DNA from: Cupriavidus sp. UYMMa02A
GTDB taxonomy: Bacteria; Pseudomonadota; Gammaproteobacteria; Burkholderiales; Burkholderiaceae
Length of the DNA stretch: 64,000 bases
Assembly: GCA_001725945.1 (NCBI GenBank)
Contig: LRMT01000217.1
Location: forward strand, 62,001 to 126,000
Direction of reading: 5' to 3'
Positions 48,562 through 57,996 of this stretch are shown piece after piece. The stretch's first letter is position 1, and every line of letters begins with the position of its first letter. The notes under the pieces are model-generated. The model saw nothing but the letters and a program-made list of their open reading frames with translations. It did not search any database and was not told the origin of the DNA. The translations under genes were made by a program, and so were the position numbers.

Positions 48562-49407
48562 TCAGCGCTGCTTGCCGGCGATGACCAGCGCGATGCCGCC
48601 GAGCACGGCGGCGGCGCTGACGGCCAGCCGCAGGGACATGGCCTCGCCGAGCAGCGCCAGGCCGCCCGCCGCGGCGATCACCGGTACGCTGAGCTGGACC
48701 GTCGCGGCGGTGGCGGCACGCAGCTGCGGCACCACGGCGTACCAGACCACATAGCCCAGTCCCGAAGTCAGTGCGCCGGACACCAGCGCGTACGCCAGGC
48801 CGGCGCCGTCCAGCTGGCGCTGCGCATGCATCAGCAGCGCCAGCGCAAGCGTCGGCACCACCGCGCGCACGAAGTTGCCCGCGGTGGTGGCAATGGCATC
48901 CGCCGACCCTCTGCCGCGCAGCGAATAGATGCCCCACGCGATGCCGGCCGCCGCCATCAGTAGCGATGACCCCGGCGGTGGCGCGGCAAGCCCCGGCGCA
49001 ACGAGCCACGCGAGTCCCCCCAGCGCCAGTGCCAGCCCCACCCATTGCCAGGCGCGCAGGCGCTCGCCGATATACAGGCCGTAACCCGTCATGGTCGCCT
49101 GCACGGTCCCGAACAGCAGCAGCGCACCCGTGCCCGCGGAAAGATGAAGGTACGCAAACGAGAATGCCGCCGCGTATGCGAACAGCGCCAGCGCCGAAGG
49201 CCAGTTGCCGCCGCGCGCGAGCCCACGCGGACCGTGGCGGACCAGCTGGATCAGCCACAAGGCCACCGCCGCGCTGCCGACGCGGGCCAGCGTGAAAGTC
49301 GCCGCGTCGATGGCCGTGCCCTTGAGCGCGAGCCGGCACAGGATCGAATTGCCGGCAAAGGCCAGCATGGTCAGCGCTGTCAGCAGCGCTACGCGAGCGC
49401 GCGGCAT
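48562..49407 (-). CDS. EamA/DMT family transporter (RhaT-like drug/metabolite exporter)
   Basis: 281 residues, intact, with ten hydrophobic segments arranged as two EamA repeats (MLAFAGNSILCRLALKGTAIDAATFTLARVGSAAVALW; GLAYALVSGALTSGLGYVVWYAVVPQL). Its stop faces the entericidin gene. The substrate is unknown. Confidence 0.9.
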   Translation of the reverse strand: MPRARVALLTALTMLAFAGNSILCRLALKGTAIDAATFTLARVGSAAVALWLIQLVRHGPRGLARGGNWPSALALFAYAAAFSFAYLHLSAGTGALLLFGTVQATMTGYGLYIGERLRAWQWVGLALALGGLAWLVAPGLAAPPPGSSLLMAAAGIAWGIYSLRGRGSADAIATTAGNFVRAVVPTLALALLMHAQRQLDGAGLAYALVSGALTSGLGYVVWYAVVPQLRAATAATVQLSVPVIAAAGGLALLGEAMSLRLAVSAAAVLGGIALVIAGKQR

Positions 49408-49431
49408 GGCGGGCCGGCTGCGCAGACCCGT

Positions 49432-50326
49432 TCAGCCCGCGGGCGTGTCGTCGAGCGAGAACGAGGAAATGTGTTCGATGGCCCGAACCAGTGCGGAATG
49501 ATCCCAGCCTGCGCCGCCCATGCCGACGCAGACATTGAACAGTTGCTGGCATGAAGCGGTAGAGGGCAGGCCGACGCCCAGCGCCCGGGCCGTCGACAGC
49601 GCCAGTTCAAGATCCTTCTGGTGCAGGGCAATGCGAAAGCCCGGGTCGAAGCTGCGCTGCAGCATGCGCTCGCCATGCACTTCAAGGATGCGCGAGCTGG
49701 CAAAGCCGCCCATCAGCGCTTCACGCACGCGCGCAGGTCCGCGCCGGCGCGCGCGGCCAGCACAAGCGCTTCGCTGACGGCCTCGATGGTCAGAGCGACG
49801 ATCACCTGGTTCGCGACCTTCGCCACCTGCCCATCGCCTGCCTCGCCGACCCGCGTGATGTTCTTGCCCATGAGCTGCAGCAGCGGCAGCACGCGGTCGA
49901 AGGCCTGCTGGCGCCCGCCTGCCATGATCGACAGCGTGGCGGCGCGCGCGCGACCTCGCCGCCCGATACCGGGGCATCGACATAGTCGGCGCCGAGGGCC
50001 TCGATCCGCCGAGCGAAATCGCGCGTGGCGATGGGCGAGATCGAACTCATGTCGACGACGGTTGCACCGCTGGAAAGGCCGGCAGCCACGCCGTTCTCGC
50101 CGAACAGCACGCGTTCCACATCGGGCGTGTCGGGCAGCATCAGGATCACCACCTCCGACTGGTGCGCGACCTCGGTGCCGTTGGCGCACGCATGCATGCC
50201 CGCATCCTGCTGTGCCTGCGGCACGCCGCTGCGGCTGTGCGCGAACACGGTGTGACCGCCCTGCAGCAGATGCCCGGCCATGGGCGTGCCCATCACGCCC
50301 AGCCCGATGAATCCGATCTTGCTCAT
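49432..50326 (-). CDS. NAD(P)-dependent oxidoreductase, 3-hydroxyisobutyrate dehydrogenase / tartronate-semialdehyde reductase family, two frameshifts
   Basis: About 298 residues. N-terminal Rossmann GFIGLGVMGTPMAGHLLQGGHTV, substrate loop DAPVSGGEV|ARAATLSIMAGG, catalytic Lys region in DGQVAKVANQVIVALTIEAVSEALVLA, then a helical C-terminus (FRIALHQKDLELALSTARALGVGLPSTA). Frame breaks near 49955 and 49735. The sequence resembles GarR/GlxR-type 2-hydroxy-3-oxopropionate reductases, but members of this family differ little in motifs. It lies 24 bases upstream of the EamA gene, in the same direction. Confidence 0.85.
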
Positions 50327-50436
50327 GGTCTTGTCCGGTGGGTTGCAGTGGCGCGGCGGCGCGGGCGACGCTGGTGGCGCCGCACGCTGCGTCGTGATTG
50401 ATGATAGTCATTGCCCAGCCACTGCAGGCAGCCGGA

Positions 50437-50711
50437 TCAGCGCGCCGCACCGGCCGGCACGGCCAGGATGGCACGGATGCACGCAAGATAGTGGTCGCCG
50501 ACCGCGCGATGCGTGCGCGCGCCTCCTGCGCGAAGTCGCGGCGGCTCGGCGGGCGAATGCCCAGGCTTCGGCAGATCGTGGACAGGTAAGGCTTGCGCGC
50601 GCCGGCGAGCCGGAGCGCCGCGGACTGGAGCGCCGCATCCCCCATGCGCGCGCGCAGCCAGGCCAGGACCTGGCGGTCATAGTCGTTCTGGACGCGGATC
50701 AGATGTTCCAT
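50437..50711 (-). CDS. Small hypothetical protein under probable LexA control, one frameshift
   Basis: About 91 residues after repair near 50530. It starts MEHLIRVQNDYDRQVLAWLRARMGDAALQSAALRLAGARKPYLSTICRSLGIRPPSRRDF and, in the restored frame, ends VGDHYLACIRAILAVPAGAAR. The first 60 residues contain an HTH-like pattern (AALRLAGARKPYLSTICRSLG). GAGGGGG precedes the ATG. Two LexA boxes lie 13-49 bases upstream of the start. The family is unknown to me; a DNA-damage-induced DNA-binding protein would be a reasonable guess. Confidence 0.65.
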
Positions 50712-50723
50712 AACCCCCTCATA

Positions 50724-50739
50724 CTGTCTATCCATACAG
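50724..50739. promoter_or_regulatory. LexA (SOS) box 1, CTGT-N8-ACAG
   Basis: CTGTCTATCCATACAG fits the CTGT-N8-ACAG LexA consensus used in gamma- and betaproteobacteria. It lies 13 bases upstream of the small gene's start codon. Confidence 0.7.
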
Positions 50740-50740
50740 T

Positions 50741-50760
50741 TACTGTAAATATATACAGTA
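50741..50760. promoter_or_regulatory. LexA (SOS) box 2, near-perfect
   Basis: TACTGTAAATATATACAGTA differs by one base from the ideal TACTGTATATATATACAGTA. Its CTGT starts 19 bases from that of box 1, so two LexA dimers could bind side by side, as at strongly repressed SOS promoters. Confidence 0.82.
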
Positions 50761-50883
50761 TTGAGGGGTGGGCAAGGGAAAAATTGTCGTGTGACGTAAT
50801 TGGTGCGACTGGCGACACAATTCCTGGAAAACGGTGACAGAAAAACTGGAAGTTTGCGCTGACGCCGGAGGTGGTGCCCGCTG

Positions 50884-51036
50884 GTGGAACGATGCCGGCA
50901 GGCCGGCGATCAGCGCCCATACGCGCCCGTGCTCGTCGTCGAGCATGGCCAGCTCACCGTCATTCCGATGCGCTATCAATGCCGCCTGCCCGGCTGGACT
51001 GCGGCAATGGAACGGCAGAAGCCGGGTACGTACAAT
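50884..51036 (+). pseudogene. Fragment of an SRAP (YedK/HMCES-type SOS-associated peptidase) gene
   Basis: A 50-codon stretch reads RPYAPVLVVEHGQLTVIPMRYQC, then PGTYNA. This matches the centre of Burkholderiales SRAP proteins, where a segment like YAPVMVMENGQ...PMRYQCR...PGTYNAR is followed by the catalytic part. The N-terminal Cys2 region and everything after TYNA are missing. The break at about 51036 coincides with the change in composition that begins the defence island. It was probably truncated by the insertion. Confidence 0.5.
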
Positions 51037-51345
51037 GCTTTCGGAACGTTGCTAACAGTTAGGTGGAAGAATTTTTCTTCCAATCAACCACTTAGGTCTG
51101 CTAACTCTTTTTCCTAACCCTTGAGCAACTTTGTTCTGAGGTTGAATCTATGTGGGCGCAATAGCCAGCGCAGGCGGCTCACTTCGCTGCGGTACTCGAG
51201 TCCAGTGATTGACGTCAGGCCTGGCGAACTGACAGCCTAGGCCCTTCGCAAAGGCGGCCAGCAATGCCACCGAGAAGTCGTGTGAGCTGGCCAGCAGTTG
51301 GTCAATGGGCGCCATGATGGAAGTGTTGCAACAGCCTTGGCCAGT
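51037..51345. other. Left edge of the defence island
   Basis: Non-coding, noticeably richer in A/T near 51055-51150 (AAGAATTTTTCTTCC hairpin at about 51067-51081, then CTAACTCTTTTTCCTAACCC). AGAATTTTTCT is an inverted repeat. No integrase or direct repeat was identified here. Confidence 0.4.
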
Positions 51346-52043
51346 TCAGGTCAGGACCTTGATCATTTCCTTGCCCACATCGACCACAGTCTCGGAGGCG
51401 AGGTTGTAGGCTGGCCCGAGCACGTCAGCGATCGATCCTTGCGGGTACCTCACGCCCTTGCGTTCGAACTCCTGGAACTGGACTTCGAGCCGCTTGTCCC
51501 GCAGGCCGGTGAAATCTTCGTTGAGCACAGGCTGGACAATGCTGCTGTGCTTGGCCTTGTTAGACAGCGCAATCACATGCTTGAAACCGGCATCTGCCAT
51601 CAGGCCCCTCAGCATGGATTCGATGGTGGAGTTCTTCGAGTCGGTCGCCAGGCGGTCCAGGGTCAGTCGGAAGGTGATGTCGTGCTCGGCCACCGCTTTG
51701 CTTTTGCGCTGAGGTTCAGGCCCATGAACACCGATGCCGCCAGCAGGTCGGCAACCGCATGGATCGACTGAACGCTGGCCACCGCGTGGGCACCCGCCCG
51801 TTCCATGAAGGCGTAGTACGCCTGCTGCACGTCTTTGTTTTGGCCGAAAGCGGCGTCGATCACCAGACGGTCGCCCAGCTCTTTCCGATAGGCATCGAGT
51901 TCATCGACCAGTTGGTGGTAGTGGAAGTGCGCATAGCGCAGCCTTTGACTGGTCGACTGGATGGACGCGTTCGCCAACATCCGCTGAGACCGGCCGAATC
52001 TGGCCTCGACTAGGTCCAATGTTTTCCCGATGTCCCACGTCAT
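51346..52043 (-). CDS. Third gene of the Gabija-type operon, HEPN-like helical protein, one frameshift
   Basis: About 232 residues, joined near 51690 (NLSAK|KAVAEHDITFRLTLDRLA). The N-terminal half is helical. It carries an Rx4H pattern (RYAHFH within QRLRYAHFHYHQLVDELDAYRKEL) and a second helix pair VASVQSIHAVADLLAASVFMG, the style of Cthe_2314-like HEPN domains. The C-terminal half is beta/alpha and unknown. GGGAGGA precedes ATG 52043, and the start is 40 bases after the helicase stop, so it is co-transcribed with gajA and gajB. HEPN membership is an inference from pattern only. Confidence 0.6.
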
Positions 52044-52082
52044 CTGGGTCCTCCCTGCCCGTCACGGATCTGCGCCGTGCTG

Positions 52083-53839
52083 CTACAGCTCATAGCAGCG
52101 GTCCGCCCCGAACACGCGCGCATTCGCTCGTCCTTCGCCGCGGAAGCACCGGCGAGATCGATCACCGCCAGCCTCTGCCGGGCCCTAGAGCAGCACACGT
52201 AGAAGACATTGCGAGAGCGTTTTGCGCGCTCTGGTTTCGCCGTCTCATCCGAACCGGACAGGTACTTGTCGAACGAATAGAAGGTCCACGCGGCGCCGGA
52301 GTCGTCCAGCACGACCAGCACGGTATCGAACTCATCTCCCTTCACGCCATGCTTGGTGGCAAACGGCGTGCCGGTCATGAAGAACCGGGCGAAGGCGGCG
52401 ACCTGCTGGTAGGGAAGCGCGAAGAAGGCCGCGTACAGCGTCGCGTCCTGTTGCTCGCGCTCTTGAGCGGCGTCATCCATCTCCGCAGTGAGGATGGGCT
52501 GCGTGTTCACAAGCCGGAGGGCCAGGTCATCGGTCAGTGGGAATAGCTGGCGGTCGCGGATCGTCTCGAGCACTTCACGGACCGTGCCGGCAGCTCGCTT
52601 TGCCATCAGGGCATTGAGCGCATCGCGCACGCCAGACTTTGCTGTGCGACTGGCTAGTCGGTGACCCGCGCCATGGAGCCGGCCCAGCGTCTCGCCGATC
52701 TGTCCCTTCTCCCAGGCCAGGGCCAGCGGTTCAACCTTCTCCAGGAAGAACGCGATCCGCCGATCAGACCCGTCGGTGAGGGCGTCCTTGGCAAAGGACC
52801 CACGATCCGTGAAGGCCTGAAGCAGGTCAGCAAAACCAGCCTTGCGGGCAATCAACCGATGGGTGAGGTAAAGCTCGCGTGTTCCTTGGCCTGCCAGGTC
52901 CCAGTTCAAGGTGTCGGTCAGCAGGTCGCGCGCGCGTTGAAGGCCCGCTTCATCGGCACCAGCCGCAACGCGGATGTACGCTACGTCGCCTTGCACGTTG
53001 TTGTTCCCCGGAATCTGCGTGATGTCGGTCCGGATGTTGTTCAACACCTCCATGACGCGTAGCGAGCAACGACGGTTCTCGCGCTTGACGATGACCTCAA
53101 GCGGCGCTGCCAGCTCAGCCGGTAGCTCGCCGATCCCCTTGTGTTCTCCGTGGTGATAGATGTTCTGCATCTTGTCGCCAAAAAACCCGAGCACGACCTT
53201 GTTGCCAGCCAGCGGCAGCATCCGGCGAAGCAGGATGTCGATCACTGCTTCACTGGTATCCTGGTACTCGTCGATGAAGATGTAGGGGTAGCGGCTCGCC
53301 ACGATGCGCGCCAGCTTGTCGTATCGGGTGTAGGCGATGCGCGCGATCGAAAGCAGGTCGTCGTGATAGATCCGACCCTCGAGGAACTTGGAGCCCCGAT
53401 CCGAGTACTTCACCTCAAGCCGGGCGGCGACCCTTGCTTCCAGTTCCGCTTGATCAACCCGACGCGAGCTCCCGACGGGGAGCGCCGCATTGAAATCGAG
53501 CAGAGCTTGCCGAAGGGCTTGCTGGTGGGGGTGCAACGTGCTCCATAGGAAGTCATGGATAGTCGAGACACGCACCAGAGAGTTGCCCTGGATGCGCTCA
53601 ATCACCTGGTCCTTGGCCACATTGGTATAAGTGATGCAGGCGATCTGCTGCCCGTCACGCCTGAGCCGATCGGCGACCGTTGGTGCACAGAGCTTCTTCA
53701 GACCCTCGACGAGGGAGTAAGTCTTGCCCGCGCCGGCACCAGCGTCGAGAACGAAACTTCGGCCCTCGGCGAGACATTCGGCGATGCGCTCGTCCGCTGT
53801 CTTTTCGGGCGCGGCCGCGGCTACTGCTTCGCCAACCAT
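52083..53839 (-). CDS. gajB: GajB-like UvrD/Rep-family helicase, one frameshift at the end
   Basis: About 585 residues. Superfamily 1 motifs: Walker A LDAGAGAGKTYSLVEG near residue 32, motif Ia CITYTNVAKDQVIERI, VSTIHDFLW, Walker B YIFIDEYQDTSEAVID, motif III GFFGDKMQNIYHH, and motif VI-like NVFYVCCSRARQRLAVIDL near the C-terminus. A lost base near 52115 hides the true ending (VFGADRCYEL). In Gabija the helicase partner activates or feeds the GajA nuclease on phage DNA. Its start overlaps the end of gajA by 19 bases, indicating coupled translation. Confidence 0.83.
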
Positions 53840-55865
53840 TCGAGCCCCTCGCGGATATACATGGGTGTTGCCCAGCCTTCGTTGGCCAGCAGATCAAGCG
53901 CGAAGTCGACCTTCGGCAGACTGACGTTGTAGGCGTCCGCGGTCAGGGCTGCGGCGTCGGCATGAGTGAAGGTTCCTCCGATGGCCAACAGCTTGGCTTT
54001 GTTGGTGATCAGCCATGCCGCATTCGCGTAGACAAAGGCCTCCTCGAAGCTGCGAGCGCACGGTTGGCCGGCCGCTTCTGGGACTTGATAGCAACCCGGA
54101 CGCGTCCAGAGGTCTTCTCTGCTTCGCCAGCCACCATCAGCGCAGGCAAATCAGAACTTCCTGGAAGCCACTGAGACAGGGTTGCATTGCTGCTGGCATG
54201 CCCATTTGCGACGGGCGCCTTCTTCTTGGTCGTGCCGTCGATCGAATCCAGATCGGTGATGACCAGAACCGGCAACTGCAGGAACTCGATCAGCTTGCGG
54301 AAGAGATGTGCGTACGCGCCGCCCACTTCGACCGTGCAGACGTAAGTCGAAGTTAGCTTGTCGCGCAGTGCGATATCCAGGGCGGCGATTAGGCGGGGCA
54401 GAAGCATGCGCTCGACTTGCCCTTCGATGAACACGAGCTTGTCCGCGAAGAACATGTCGCATCGGGTGGTCGTCAAGTACTTCCGCAGGAACTCCATCGC
54501 GGCCTTTTCGGGGGCGGTCGTTGCGGAGGACTCGAAGGACAGCAGGTCCTTGATCTCGACCGTTCCCTTGTTTCGCCGGAAGTAGCGAATCGGCGCGAAG
54601 CCGCAGTTGGCCGCCATGTGCGATGAGTGCGTCGTCAGCAACAGTTGCACGCCGGTCTCGCCCGCAGCGGGTGTGAGGAACTCGCTGACCTTCTGGACGA
54701 AGACCGCCTGCATTTGAGGATGCATGTGCACCTCGGGCTCCTCAACGACGATCAAGTGGACACGGGGACGGTGCTCGAGGTCGGACTCCACGTCCTCACG
54801 GAAGGACTTGAGGCACAGGACGATGTAGATGAGGTTCTTGAACCCGAGCCCATTGTATCGCTCGGGAAGCTCGAAGGCCTGGTCGAGCGCTGCCACGGCT
54901 CCCTCGGCCAGTGGCGTCGATGCGCTGGCCGCCGCGTAGTAGACGCGCGTCGTGTCCTTGAAGAGGCCATCGGCGCTGAGCTCAGCGCGCACAGTCAGCT
55001 TGGGGGATTCAGGATGGCCGAACTTCGCCAGCCCCTTCATCAGGCCGTCGAAAGCCCTGACGTACTGGGGCCCGAGGGTGGTGGACTGGTCCCGCAGCAT
55101 CTTCTCAAGTGCCTTGAAATCGTTGGGGGCATCGACTTTGTAGCGGCGCTCGTAGTGCGCGTGGAGGAATGTCGACAGGCGCGTGGCCTTGCTGCCTTCT
55201 TCACGGTCGTCGATGTGGCGCTGAGCGCTGACGACGTCGATGCGTATCAGCCGCTGCAGAATGCCGCGGTCGGGCAGGCGCTCGGCTTGGCTGCCGTCAG
55301 GGCTCAACTTGAACTGCTCGAGCTTGTAATGGTCATGCAGGGTGGCCGCAAGATAGTCGACAAGCGACTGATCGTCGTCCCGGTCCTTCAGGTAGGCCTG
55401 CGCCAGCTGCTCGGTATTCGCAGGCGCGAAGCGGATTTCGACCATCACCGAGGCGGACGCATCCTCCAGATCCATCAGCAGCTCGCCAGCGATCGCCAAA
55501 TCCGGGCCCGTGTCGTCGTAGTCGAACTTGAGGCGTAACGACAAGACCGGCAAGGCGGGGAGGGACGGTGCGACGGGCGGTGGCGCGGCTACTGCAGCTT
55601 CGCCCCCGGCGGGTGCGGCCGCCGCAGGCGGCGTCAAGACGTGCTGCTCAAACTTCTTGAAGGAATCGCGACACCCCAGAGAAAAATCATTGATCGACAG
55701 CTGCTTGATCGGTCGTTGCAGGAATGTCAGCATGGCCTCGATGGCCGAAGTCTTGCCGCTGTTGTTGGGGCCGACGAGGATCGTGGTGATGCCTGTCGTG
55801 TCCAGCCGCATACGGGCGTCCTGTAGCAGCCGGAAATTCGTGATCGCAATTTCGGACAGCTTCAT
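53821..55865 (-). CDS. gajA: GajA-like OLD-family ATPase/TOPRIM nuclease, one frameshift
   Basis: About 681 residues. The N-terminal ABC-type ATPase begins MKLSEIAITNFRLLQDARMRL, with Walker A GPNNSGKTS at residues 32-40. A signature and Walker B region follows in HLIVVEEPEVHMHPQMQ, then the His switch LLLTTHSSHMAANC. The C-terminal TOPRIM shows LVFIEGQVERMLLP and VLVITDLDSIDG. A lost base near 54055 moves the last 80 codons to another frame (SFEEAFVYANAAWLITNK ... GLEWLAKQ). A Pro/Ala-rich insert (residues 77-100) is unusual. It belongs to class 2 OLD proteins, defined by an adjoining UvrD-like helicase, i.e. Gabija. Confidence 0.85.
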
Positions 55866-56453
55866 GTCCGGTCTCCCTTTCCCTGCCCAGGCGCCTTTGT
55901 CTTGATGCTATTGCCTTGGGGGCCCGCGTGGCGGTCCTGCGAAATTGTACGTTAGATCCGCCGCTTGGCAATGTCGTAAACGCTCGGTTCCAAGCATCAC
56001 CAGCCTATGCGTTGCGCTGAGCAGATGGCTGCTCAGTTGATCCCCGTTGAAAGAATCGAGCCGCACTGAACGTTAGTCCTTCGGCGATTCGGCCCCGCGG
56101 GACGGGGCCTCTGCGACCGGCTACAGCGACCGTTTGTGCCAGGTTACCGGGTCCACCGTGGTTGAGCGACCGGTATCGACGGTGAAGCTGGCGGTCGAGG
56201 CCGCTTCCGGTCAATGGCCGGTGTTCGTGGCAGCTACCGTTCGGTCCTCCTCGCGCGAACGACTCAGTACAGCCTTGAAGCGGTCACCCCAGAAAATGTG
56301 CTGACCGACTGCTTCTAGCCCGGAAGGTGACTTCCACCAACGTCAAAAAACGGCGATGTCTGTGAATTGGTATCCGAACCAACCATTGTCGGAGCCTGTT
56401 CCGCGCTTGGCATGGTTTCGTGGCGGCATGAGTAGCCTGCGAAGCCGTGGGCG
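55866..56453. other. Non-coding stretch between gajA and the HTH protein
   Basis: 588 bases with no supported gene. The promoter of gajA probably lies in 55900-55990. The 56170-56260 part carries repeated GGTCNNGG-like words typical of intergenic sequence around integrated elements, but I can name no element. Confidence 0.4.
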
Positions 56454-56900
56454 TCAGTTTTGACGTTGCTTGACCATCGACACCACATCGCAACCCAGCT
56501 GCGCCCGCAGCATGACATTCTCAGCGAGCAATACCTCGTTGATCGATGCCAGCCGACTAACATCTGTGCGAAGGCTTGCAATTTTCTGCCGAAGCTCACG
56601 AATTTTGTCACGTGCAGCCTTTAGTTCCAGTTGCTTTGCGTTGCGTTGAGCGCGACTGTCGTGACCTTGGGCAAGTCGAATGGCTTCGGCGATCTTGGGG
56701 TAGTGGTTTTGGATTAGCGGACCTGTCACACCAGCCTCTTCGGCAACGGCGCTGATGCTCAGCTTCTTCGCCTTGGTGTTGCGAGCACGACCGTTCTGGA
56801 TTCGACGTGACGTGAATTTTCTAAGACAACCTTCGGCCCAATCGGCCTCCACCCGCGCGAGAGATAGCGAAGACGAGACTTGCGGACCAGAGCCATCCAT
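56454..56900 (-). CDS. HTH plus coiled-coil protein of an integrative element (TnpC/TetR-like)
   Basis: 148 residues, intact. The centre is an HTH (KLSISAVAEEAGVTGPLIQNHYPKIAEAIRLAQ) and the C-terminal 65 residues form a heptad-rich coiled coil (AARDKIRELRQKIASLRTDVSRLASINEVLLAENVMLRAQL). Proteins of this shape accompany sets of tyrosine recombinases in TBSSR/RIT-like or Tn554-like elements. Here the recombinases are absent except for a possible tail upstream. It suggests how the island arrived. Confidence 0.6.
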   Translation of the reverse strand: MDGSGPQVSSSLSLARVEADWAEGCLRKFTSRRIQNGRARNTKAKKLSISAVAEEAGVTGPLIQNHYPKIAEAIRLAQGHDSRAQRNAKQLELKAARDKIRELRQKIASLRTDVSRLASINEVLLAENVMLRAQLGCDVVSMVKQRQN

Positions 56901-56913
56901 CCTAAATCGTGGA

Positions 56914-57053
56914 CTACGCGGCCACCGACTTCTCGCTCGTAAACTGAGCGTTTCCCGAGATAAGCAACTCTATCTCGTCAAGCTCATGACCCTGCACCGA
57001 CAGGCCAATGACGCGATGCTGAGGAAAAAGCACCGAAGGCATCTCGACGGAAG
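56914..57053 (-). pseudogene. Possible C-terminal remnant of the preceding gene
   Basis: About 46 codons (MPSVLFPQHRVIGLSVQGHELDEIELLISGNAQFTSEKSVAA, broken here into readable parts) end 13 bases before the HTH gene start, in the same direction. The frame loses protein character at about 57055, next to CTAG repeats (TAGCTAG at 57055-57061). This could be the tail of a truncated recombinase, but the fragment is too short to prove it. Confidence 0.3.
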
Positions 57054-57664
57054 TAGCTAGCCGGCTGGGGCTGTTCGGCGGATCTTGCGATCGCACATGC
57101 AGCAAAGATGGACGGCGAAGTTCAGGCGATTGGCGGCACCGACGTCGTTTGCGCCGTGCCTGTGCGGGAAGGATGCACGCCCGCAAGGATTGTTCTCGTC
57201 ATTATTCACAGGCCGCGAACAGGCCGAGGCGCCGATCGCCCCGGCAGGCAGGACCGATCGAGCGCGTCGAGATCGAAACGGCTGAACCAGTTTGTCTTCA
57301 ATCCGCGCATCCTCCACGAGGAGCTGGAGCGCGATGGCGAGCAGCCAGTCCGCCACGGATTCAGAAACCCGGGGCGCGGCGTGCGCGGGGCAGCGATGGT
57401 CGCCACACCTCCGCCAGTCCGGATCTCAGCTCGAGCCAGCACAGCCATGGTGGCATTCGCTCATCAGCACACCGCCGTTCACTGCGGCTGTTGGCTTCCG
57501 CTCACACCCGCGACAGCGCCCTGATCCCACCTGATCCAACCAAAACGCGCAGTGGAACCCTCTGCAGGGCGGCCTGCGCCCGCGTCAGGCTCGCGCGCGG
57601 CTTTGCGCGGCGCATCCGGCCAGGGGGTAGCTCCGTTCCGGGCAAAACTTTTAATATGCATAGC

Positions 57665-57693
57665 TTGAAAATGTATATGTTCTAAAATATCAT
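57665..57693 (+). promoter_or_regulatory. Sigma-70-type promoter, TTGAAA-N17-TATCAT
   Basis: TTGAAA (57665-57670), a 17-base spacer and TATCAT (57688-57693), inside the most A/T-rich 60 bases of the window. Transcription would run toward the BNR/MMPL operon. Confidence 0.6.
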
Positions 57694-57797
57694 AGATTCT
57701 CATTAATCGGGGCGGCACAGTCCTGAGTGCCACTGGCAAGCGTCGAGGACGCGGCACGCAACCGACGGTGGCCAACACAGAACAGCAGGAGACAGGG

Positions 57798-57866
57798 ATG
57801 GACAGAAGCAGAACCCGGCACGGCCAGTCGCAACGATGGCCGCGCACAGCCCCCGGCGCTGGCTGA
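57798..57866 (+). CDS. Possible leader peptide of 22 residues
   Basis: ATG 57798 follows AGGAGACAGGG. The peptide MDRSRTRHGQSQRWPRTA (18 of 22 residues shown) has five arginines and ends just before the GC hairpin. It could act in attenuation or simply be chance. Confidence 0.3.
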   Translation: MDRSRTRHGQSQRWPRTAPGAG

Positions 57867-57878
57867 GCATCGCGTGAC

Positions 57879-57905
57879 GCCGCGCTAGCCGGCGCGGCGC
57901 CTTTT
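57879..57905 (+). terminator. GC hairpin with short T run (possible attenuator)
   Basis: GCCGCGC (57879-57885) pairs with GCGCGGC (57892-57898), followed by GCCTTTT. It lies between the presumed promoter and the operon, so it would reduce read-through unless overcome. Confidence 0.5.
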
Positions 57906-57996
57906 ACCAGATCCGACCAAAGCAAGCAGTGGAACCCTGCGGGGCAGCGTGCGCCCGCAGCCTTTGCGCGAACTCACCAGGAAGCAGCAACCAGCC

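Larger units (their letters stand above)
57531..57960 (+). repeat. Imperfect 55-60 base direct repeat flanking the leader region
   Basis: Copy 1 (57531-57590) and copy 2 (57907-57960) share GATCC-ACCAAA, GCAGTGGAACCCT, GGGC and GCGCCCGC in the same order with a few differences. The second copy overlaps the region just before the BNR-protein gene. The origin is unknown; it could be a duplicated regulatory site. Confidence 0.5.
57061..57996. promoter_or_regulatory. 936-base region upstream of the transport operon
   Basis: No conserved gene was recognised. It contains an imperfect direct repeat (57531-57590 and 57907-57960), a sigma-70-like promoter (57665-57693), a 22-codon ORF with a good ribosome-binding site (57798-57866) and a GC hairpin followed by CTTTT (57879-57905). 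Together these look like a regulated leader. Confidence 0.45.

Noticed and set aside
57108..57685. Several 60-180 codon open frames in the region right of the island
   Set aside because: They overlap each other on both strands, are Arg/Ser/Pro-rich, have no ribosome-binding site or domain, and look like GC-rich non-coding sequence.
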